Shown here piece after piece: positions 57,469-64,000 of a stretch of DNA of 64,000 bases (the stretch's first letter is position 1; every line of letters begins with the position of its first letter). Origin of the DNA: Anthonomus grandis grandis. Taxonomy: Eukaryota > Arthropoda > Insecta > Coleoptera > Curculionidae. Made by a program: the position numbers and the translations under genes. The stretch covers positions 4,402,001 to 4,466,000 of the forward strand of contig NC_065550.1 of NCBI RefSeq assembly GCF_022605725.1, given 5' to 3'. The notes beneath the pieces were generated by a model, which worked only from the letters and a program-made list of their open reading frames with translations, was not told the origin of the DNA and did no database searches.

Positions 57469-58281
57469 AATACCTACCTACCTATGTATATGTTCCTTGC
57501 CGTTACTTACCTAGTTATTATAGTAGGTACTTATAATTTAGGTATCAATAGTTTTAAGAAAAGTTTTAAAAGAAGCAATGTTTTTTTTATTTTTGTTAGA
57601 GTTTTGTTTCTTTTTTTGTTTGTCTATAGAGTTTAAAAGAACTTAAGTTTTTGTTCAAAGTATCTGTCTGTTATTTGTTTGTGTATGTACCTAATATTAG
57701 GAACCTACATTATAGTAGGTAAGGTATTAGTTTTACTATTTACTATTAGTTATAAGCAATTTTTTATATTTTTGTTAACTATAGAGATTTGAAGTTCCTA
57801 CAAAACTAGGTAGGTACCTACTAAGTATGTTTGTACTAAGTTGGTATTAAATATATACCCTGTTATTTGCTTCTTTAGTTGCGTTTTTTTATTTTTCAAT
57901 ACAAGAATAAAAACATATTACATTTTTACTTGTACGACTTATAATAAAATTAAAACAATCTTTTTTAATTGCTTCTGGACTTTATTTATTTAGATCGGTC
58001 GAAAGTCAGTATTTTTCGGCCACCCCGGCCGAGAACCGGCATTTTGAGGCCGAGAAAAATTCCACCTGGCCGAGATCTGGCAGAATGCACATTTTTTAAA
58101 TTTTAATTTATTTATAAAAACTGGGAATATTTTATCCTTTTTAGACCAAAGGAAACAATTAAGAACACTATAAGGTTTCACATAAAAAAACAAAAAAAAC
58201 AAATTTTGTCCTTTTTCTAATTTTATTTCTCAGTCAAAGTCAAAAATTCAGTTAGGTGGCCGAGAACTGGGCAGTTCACCC
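57469..58281. other. 3' region of the pogo-PHD element
   Basis: Untranslated sequence rich in TACCTA/TAGGTA words (about 57470-57840) and then the GGCCGAGAA array and right inverted repeat. No second gene. Confidence 0.6.
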
Positions 58282-58657
58282 TATATTTGATTTTATTAAA
58301 GACTAAAGATTGACAATACAAAAACATAATAGTAATAAATAAAATCAGATTTTCTTACCAGAAACCTGGAATTGCTTGCCGCAAATTAATTAAAACACTA
58401 CTCCCAATATTGAAAGAGAACTTTTTAGAAAAAAAGTCATAAATTTAAAATAACATCCTTAAAACAAATAGCAAACTCAACCCACGCTGGCATTCATTGA
58501 AATGAAAAACAAACTCAAATGGTATGACAATGAGAAATGATGTTCTATCAGTCAATGTCAACAACTGTCTGTCAGCTCCCTGTCAATTTTGCCAAGCTAG
58601 ATGGCCGATATACGATTCCGATTTTCACCATACAAGTTTCATCCATGTGCTAGCTAC

Positions 58658-58829
58658 CGACTGAACGGACCGAACGTGCCGAACCGACCGAGCCGATCCG
58701 ATTCAGTGGGCGCCCTCCTTAAGCCATAAATTAGTGTTCGACATTATTTGCTGTTCGCGATTACTGGGGAGCAGGGGTCCCCTAAGTGTACTGTAACAAT
58801 AACTTTTATTACCGAATTCAGCTTTAAAA
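58658..58829. other. G+C-richer spacer between element copies A and B
   Basis: Contains repeated CCGAAC/CCGAGC words (ACGTGCCGAACCGACCGAGC) and a short AGGGGTCCCCT palindrome. It might be host sequence, for instance near a promoter, but nothing proves this. Confidence 0.4.
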
Positions 58830-58837
58830 CTTAAACT

Positions 58838-60806
58838 CACAGAACACAAATATATAGAGAAGTGGTGGTTGCATACAAACTGAAAGAAATTCTTCTGACA
58901 AATCAGCTAGCGGCCTCTCGCTTGGCAGCGGAAACTGCTGTAACTAACTTGACAGTTTGACGTGTCTAATTAGACCAATCGAAATGGTAGAAAGGCGTGG
59001 CCAAATTAAGGCGGGAAATCACATTTTATTTAATCTGACAATCTTATCATTTAATCCTAATATCTAAAGCAAACGCCTAATCAAAAAGGTTACTCACAGA
59101 GAAAAGAGCCTTTTTGTTTAGGTGTTAGCATCAGATATTGATCTGAACAAAAATAAAACTTTTCAGCTTTATTTTAAATATCTAAATAGGTTAATTTTCT
59201 GCAATAATCTACGAAAGTGTACTAACAATAGTGTACGACATATCACCAATTGGACAAATGGAAATAAAACAATGTTTTTTTTGCTTTAATACATTTATTA
59301 TTTAATTTTCCTGGAAAAAAAATTACTTAAAATGATATACATAATATTCAATAATTCATTATAACAGACATTATATAAATTAGAATTAATCTAAAAATGT
59401 TTAAAATTATTTTGTTAGCACTTAACTACCCTAATTTTATACCGATTAGAAAAGGTTGTCAACATTTTTGTGCTATTTTCTCATAATACATCTAAAGGCA
59501 TTCCCATTAGGTTAATAATATCCTCATTTTATTAACACATAGAGTCAATAGAGGATGAATTATTCTTATTTAATATGTACTTGTATCTGTTTCCTAAAGA
59601 AAAATTAAACAGATTTTAAAATTATTTAAATTATAATCTAAATATTAATTTTTAGAATTAATTAAAAATTCTATAGCAGAGTATTATCGAAAGAAACAAT
59701 ATATCCATCGACAAAACAAAATAAAATCTTTCAAAATGAAAACAACTTTTTAGTATAAACATATATCACTTACATAGAATATATTTGTTGGTCTCTTATA
59801 ATACTAACAACAAATCTTGGAATTATAATATTACTAAAAACTTAATTCAAGGATAGATGTTTACATAAAATAAAAAGAAACTCTTAAAAAAACAAGTTGT
59901 AAGAAAAACATTAATTCTGATCCATTGCGGGTGCTCAGGTCTCTTAGCCGCTATACCTATGTCTTGTCTCAGTGAATACAGGAAGTGGTATGATACGAGC
60001 AGGAAATAAAATAAAAAAATAGACAGTGCAAACCTTATAAATCAATTTGCTAAATGATTCATGTAAAAAAAAGACAAAATAAATGTTTAAATAAATATGT
60101 ATTGTAGTGTAAAGCCAGCGGTATCAGCATTATTAAAATTTGTGGAGAACTGATCAGAAGAAATTCTATAGCTCAAAATCTTAATAATATTTACATTGCA
60201 TATCCCTCTCCATGTTTTTCTTGTAATATGAACTGAAGGAAATTAAAAAAATCTTTTATTACTGTTTCTCAGAAACATTTAAAATATACATTCTCTTACA
60301 TCAAGGTCAGGAAAATTTCAATCAATTTTTAATTGTTGAATAGAAAATGAGAGGCCAGACATTTTGTAATATATATTTATAATAATCAAGATAAAAATTA
60401 AATACTTGAAAAGTGAAACTTCTTCATTGAAATCAACTGAATTTGATTTTATTAAAGACTAAAGATCGACAATACAAAAACATAATAGTAATAAATAAAA
60501 TCAGATTTTCTTACCAGAAACCTGGAATTGTTTGCCGCAAATTAATTAAAACACTACTCCCAATATTGAAAGAGAACTTTTTAGAAAAAAAGTCATAAAT
60601 TTAAAATAACATCCTTAAAACAAATAGCAAACTCAACCCACGCTTGCATTCATTGAAATGAAAAACAAACTCAAATGGTATGACAATGACAAATGATGTT
60701 CTATCAGTCAATGTCAACAACTGTCTATCAGCTCCCTGTCAATTTTGCCAAGCAAGATGGCCCGATATACGATTCCGATTTTCACCATACAAGTTTCATC
60801 CATGTG
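58838..60806. mobile_element. non-autonomous 8-bp-TSD element, copy B (uninterrupted)
   Basis: 1,969 bp, from CACAGAACAC to ATCCATGTG, flanked by CTTAAACT on both sides (58830-58837 and 60807-60814). It is collinear with copy A with scattered substitutions and small indels (for example about 70 extra bases near 59495-59560). It shows the empty site of the pogo insertion as ATCAACTGAATTTG. A minus-strand stretch (about 59935-60005) reads SLRQDIGIAAKRPEHP in both copies and may be captured coding sequence, or chance. Confidence 0.88.
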
Positions 60807-60965
60807 CTTAAACTGCTCTACTGAAAACTACGAATCATATATAATTCTGCCATCCTTCCACACAACTGTTGCCAAACCGTTTTCGATTGTCCACCATGTA
60901 TATTCTAATATTTTTTTCTAAATGTGTTCATCTGTATTCATAATAGAAAACTAACATTCGAAAAC
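60807..60965. other. possible 3' UTR of the minus-strand candidate exon
   Basis: No gene seen. If the exon at 60966-61079 is real, this would be its 3' untranslated region, with element copy B inserted just downstream. Confidence 0.3.
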
Positions 60966-61079
60966 TTATGTAGATTTCTGTAATTCTTTCAAAATAGTTG
61001 TCTGTAAGTCACTAGGTACGTCATACTTTTCATAGGCGTCAGCACCTATTCTACATTGCTTTGTATATGTTTCGATCAG
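60966..61079 (-). CDS. candidate terminal exon of an unidentified host gene
   Basis: On the minus strand an acceptor-like ACATCAG (61086-61080) precedes a frame starting LIETYTKQCRIGADAYEKYD and ending KELQKST with TAA at 60966-60968. The 37 residues are acidic-basic mixed and soluble, with codon choice unlike the flanking A+T-rich sequence. No transposon family was recognised. No upstream exon was found in the remaining 3 kb, so the intron would have to extend beyond the window or the exon is orphaned. A chance frame cannot be excluded. Confidence 0.35.
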   Translation of the reverse strand: MIETYTKQCRIGADAYEKYDVPSDLQTTILKELQKST

Positions 61080-61929
61080 CTGATGTTGACATATTGTAAA
61101 ATGTAAATACCTAACCTAGGCGCGCTTATAAATAATTCTTACAAGTAAATATGGAATTAGAGTCGATTATTAAACATATGTAGATAATATGTTATAGCCA
61201 CTAGTATCCTTTGTTATAAGTCATGTTAGTGTAAACGCCTAACAAAAACCAGTTTTTTTATAAAATGCTTATGTTTATGTTGCTAAAAAGTATCACCAAT
61301 CAGTCTAGTAATTAGAAATTATAGAAAAGTATATTAGTGTTCAGATAAAAAAGCAGTCATTGTTTGAATATCTGGTTGAAGCAGTCATTCAGGTAATTTA
61401 TAATTTTTTGTATTCCTATGTTGTGTATAGAAATAATTTAAGCCTGCCTAAATATAAAATATGGGATTTAAACAAGATTTAAAGGATGATTTACTAGCTC
61501 TAGTCAGAGACTTAGACATAGTAAAATCATGTAAAATGTGTGCCTTTTGCATATTATGAAGAAAACTTTTGAAACAAAAATATTTGCTTAGACAAAAACA
61601 CTTTAATATAAGCATTTAATGAAATTTAGTAATTAAAAGTCTTGAGACTAAATTTAATAAATAAATTGAGTAAAGCTTGGGTCTTAAATTGGTGTTGATA
61701 GCATACACATATAGTATAATGATAAATTTTGCCTTGACATTAATGGATTAGGTAGGTTAGAAGGTAATGAAGGATATAAGTAAAAACTATACCAATATAA
61801 CAGACTATTTATCATCGCTAATGATTATAATTCCCTAAACAATGCTTCAAAAGCTCTGGCCTTGAGAATGTTACACATATGGATACTATTTAACAGTATT
61901 GAATTTTATATGTATATGGAATAGTCTTT
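61080..61929. other. spacer, no gene seen
   Basis: A 33-codon plus-strand frame at 61461 (MGFKQDLKDDLLALVRD) looks coding-like but is short and unsupported. Confidence 0.4.
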
Positions 61930-62262
61930 ATAATATATCTTGATTTGATTTTATTTATTTTTTAAATAATTTATAATTTTTTATATTTTCCTCAATATTT
62001 TCTAATAATACAAATACAAAATTCAAAAGATCAACAAAAATAGATAGAAAATTACTTTGAAGACACTTTACAAATATTACTTTTCTTTATTTAAAACATT
62101 AATTGAGTGATTAAAAAGCCTTAGAAATTAAAAACAATGTAAGTTGTTTTTTAAAAGAATTTATATTATTTATTACTTTAATATGTTCTGGCAAATGGTT
62201 ATAATTTTTTATTGACATAGAATATGGCCCCATGAGGGTAGCATGTAAATAATAATAATAAT
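61930..62262 (-). mobile_element. 5'-truncated LINE 3' end
   Basis: The minus strand reads IKNYNHLPEHIKVINNINSF, KKQLTLFLISKAF and TAA at 62111-62113, the standard C-terminus of Jockey/CR1-type ORF2. An A+T-rich 3' UTR follows down to about 61930. The 5' break is near 62245, next to an AAT microsatellite at 62248-62262. Confidence 0.65.
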
Positions 62263-62333
62263 AATTAACAGTTTATATTTCCTCATAAGATATTACATAA
62301 TATGCTCACTGATAGATAGATAAGCTTACAATA

Positions 62334-62755
62334 CAGTGCATTTTTTTCATCTTGGGTCATAGGGTTTTACGTGTAATATTTCCAACCCTATGTTAGAACC
62401 TGTTCTATTTAATCGATAGGATTGAAACTTGGAACAAGTGAAGTTTAAATTAACAGACTTTAAAAAATCCCATTATTTTACAAAAAAATTTGCGAGAAAC
62501 CTATTTTTTGAGAAAATTATTTTGTGTCACTGTCAGATAATTGTCTACCTACTTTGAAGTGTAAAGGTAATGAAGGTTACGAGGTGCAGAAAAAGCAAAT
62601 TTTTTTGCAATATAATGGGATTTTTTAAAGTCTGTTAACTTAAACTTCACTTGTTCCAAGTTTCAATCCTATCGATTAAATAGAACAGGTTCTGACATGG
62701 GATTGTATAATATTACACGTAAAACCCTATGACCCGAGATAAAAAAAATGCACTG
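62334..62755. mobile_element. 422-bp palindromic MITE, mariner-type
   Basis: Ends CAGTGCATTTTTTTCATCTT are flanked by TA (62332-62333, 62756-62757). The two arms, about 62334-62495 and 62600-62755, pair almost throughout (for example GAACCTGTTCTATTTAATCG and AAGTGAAGTTTAA). The centre of about 100 bp is unpaired. No coding content. Confidence 0.88.
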
Positions 62756-62757
62756 TA

Positions 62758-63069
62758 TATATATAAATACAAAGAAAAAAAAATCCATCAGTGTGTATTA
62801 ATTCAGTATGCAACAGTAATAATGAAATAAAGGTCATGTTTCAGCTACCCTCAGAAGAAGGAGCTGCTAGGACCTTGGATATTTCACTTATAATTTGGAA
62901 AAAAAAATTGCAAACCACATTAAAAATGGTACTGTGGTGTAAATAGTTGCTGTTTGTTTATAGCTAATATGAATGAATCAATTCTCTAGAGGGGCAAGTT
63001 CTTATGTTGGTTTTAATATATAAGGCACATAAATATATATAAATTGAAATAACTGTAAGAATCATGTAA
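62758..63069. other. spacer, no gene seen
   Basis: A+T-rich; leads into the LINE at 63070. Confidence 0.5.
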
Positions 63070-64000
63070 GAAATTGAATTGTATTGATCCGTATTGAGCA
63101 AATTCTGATTCTATGCCAGTGTAATGGGACTAAGTTCATTATTGGTGGTGTTTATATACCTCCACAATCACCTCGGGATACTTATATCTGGCATTGTCAA
63201 ACCATGGAGTGTGTTACTACTCAATATGCCAACCTAAATGTATATCTGTTTGGAGATTACAACCTACCAAGGGCTGCATGGGGCAATGACGAGTATGGTC
63301 TCCTGGTTCAATGCCCAAGAGGTGACCCAGCTGTAGATGTTGCACAAAGATTTGGTTATTTAAAATTTTATCAATGTAATTTGATTCCTAATGATAAAAA
63401 TGTATTTTTAGATCTAGTTTTTTCTAATGTTAAGGATTTAAATGTTCTTAAAGCTTCTGACCCTCTTTTTGAAGCTAATTTTCATCATATTGGATATGAG
63501 TGTCATTTGAATATTTCAACAGCAAATAACTCAATTTTTCAAATCTTATGAAGAATTTTTTTATGATTTCCGAAACGGTAACTACAATGAGCTTAATATC
63601 TTTCTATCCTCAATTAATTGGAACGAGTGTTTATCTCATAGTGATCTTAACTTATCAATCAGCGTTTTTTTTTTTGAATATCTCTCTATGGGGATTGCAT
63701 ATTTTATTCCTTTAAAGAAATATAGAACTTCCTAATTTCCTAAATGGTTCTCTCCTGAACTTAGAAAGTTAACTAGGAACAAAAGGAGTGCTCATTCATT
63801 ATATATGAGAGATAATACAGACGAAAACTATATAAAATTTTCTCGCCTTAGGTCTGAATGCAAACGTATTTCTGATTTGTGCTTCCGACAATATATTGAA
63901 GGGATAGATTCCAGCTTACAGAATGACCCTAAATCATTTTGGAAATATATCAATGATAAGAGGTCCAATTATACCCTTCCCAATACCCTCTTTTATGGTG
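63070..64000 (+). pseudogene. LINE ORF2, endonuclease and linker, continues past window end
   Basis: The endonuclease block has CNGTKFIIGGVYIPPQSPRD (about 63115), VYLFGDYNLPRAAW (the GDxN motif, about 63240), FLDLVFSNV (about 63410) and FHHIGYECHL, where the last catalytic motif normally reads SDHxP, so its Asp-His pair is lost. After a frameshift near 63545 the linker continues YEEFFYDFRNGNYNELN, FPKWFSPELRKLTRNKRSAH and FWKYINDKRSNYTLPN. A stop at about 63734 breaks it. The reverse transcriptase would start just beyond the window. Family: CR1/Jockey-like by motif style; different from the other copies. Confidence 0.82.

Larger units (their letters stand above)
53739..58281 (+). mobile_element. 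pogo-PHD transposon, nearly intact, inserted in copy A
   Basis: Inverted ends GGGTGAACTGCCCAGTT are flanked by TA (53737-53738, 58282-58283). Copy B of the host element has an empty site at the matching place (about 60439). The motif GGCCGAGAA or its complement recurs in both end regions: 53772, 54166, 54180, 54301, 54352, 58027, 58048, 58068 and 58258, plus variants. The single gene has just two lesions. Confidence 0.92.
52214..58649. mobile_element. non-autonomous 8-bp-TSD element, copy A (interrupted by pogo)
   Basis: It begins CACAGAACAC and ends ATCCATGTG. The flanks are CTAGCTAC on both sides (52206-52213 and 58650-58657), an 8-bp target duplication. Without the pogo insert and one TA it is about 1,891 bp and matches 58838-60806 over its whole length. 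Beyond the outer CACA the ends show little inverted similarity. Words like TTGACAG recur near both ends. No transposase gene. hAT or P-type machinery would fit the 8-bp duplication. Confidence 0.82.

Noticed and set aside
58001..58080. CRISPR-like appearance of repeated GGCCGAGAA words
   Set aside because: Spacings are irregular, the words are short and in both orientations, and the context is a eukaryotic transposon.
61461..61560. Short plus-strand frame starting MGFKQDLKDD
   Set aside because: Only 33 codons, no splice or family support; most likely chance.

Overview
The window looks like strongly A+T-rich insect (arthropod) nuclear DNA from a repeat-dense, gene-poor region. There are no operons, ribosome-binding sites or phage genes. 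Nearly all recognisable coding sequence belongs to transposable elements of classes common in insects: Tc1/mariner (several with DD41D spacing), pogo, PIF/Harbinger, hAT, a THAP/P-like element, Penelope, and several non-LTR retrotransposon (LINE) lineages. I cannot fix the species from sequence alone.

Layout. 1-923: 5' half of a mariner element, cut by the window edge. 2978-4788: DD41D element with two ~580-bp inverted arms. 4791-8279: decayed LINE (+). 8727-11221: pogo element carrying a degraded C-terminal zinc finger. 11500-12870: LINE relic split by an 834-bp Harbinger-like element. 15165-16718: LINE (+). 16868-19440: LINE (-) with an uninterrupted 738-codon reverse-transcriptase frame. 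19447-20945: RNase H-bearing LINE (-). 25478-28785: DD41D element containing a nested hAT (25601-27220). 30181-32975: PIF/Harbinger element whose transposase intron holds an antisense MADF/BESS gene. 33180-33900: another mariner-like relic. 34497-35390: diverged ~200-bp repeats. 38069-38800: Penelope relic. 39640-40115: LINE relic. 40633-41515: large foldback. 42714-44816: third DD41D element with a small hAT-like insert. 45059-50745: one LINE (-) split by a 3,169-bp THAP/P-like element (45536-48704). 50930-51374: LINE gag-like zinc-knuckle fragment. 52214-58649 and 58838-60806: two copies of the same non-autonomous 8-bp-TSD element, the first interrupted by a nearly intact pogo-PHD transposon (53739-58281). 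61930-64000: LINE ends and a palindromic MITE.

Host coding sequence is almost absent. Two short candidate terminal exons (29746-29901 +, 60966-61079 -) have acceptor-like sites and coding-like sequence, but I do not recognise their families.

The main value of the window is its nesting record: several insertions can be dated relative to each other because target-site duplications, an empty-site copy and restored reading frames are all present here. The best candidates for something under-described are the pair of pogo elements with zinc-finger C-termini and arrays of their own TIR motif, the 8-bp-TSD element with filled and empty copies, and the THAP-like element whose removal restores a LINE frame.
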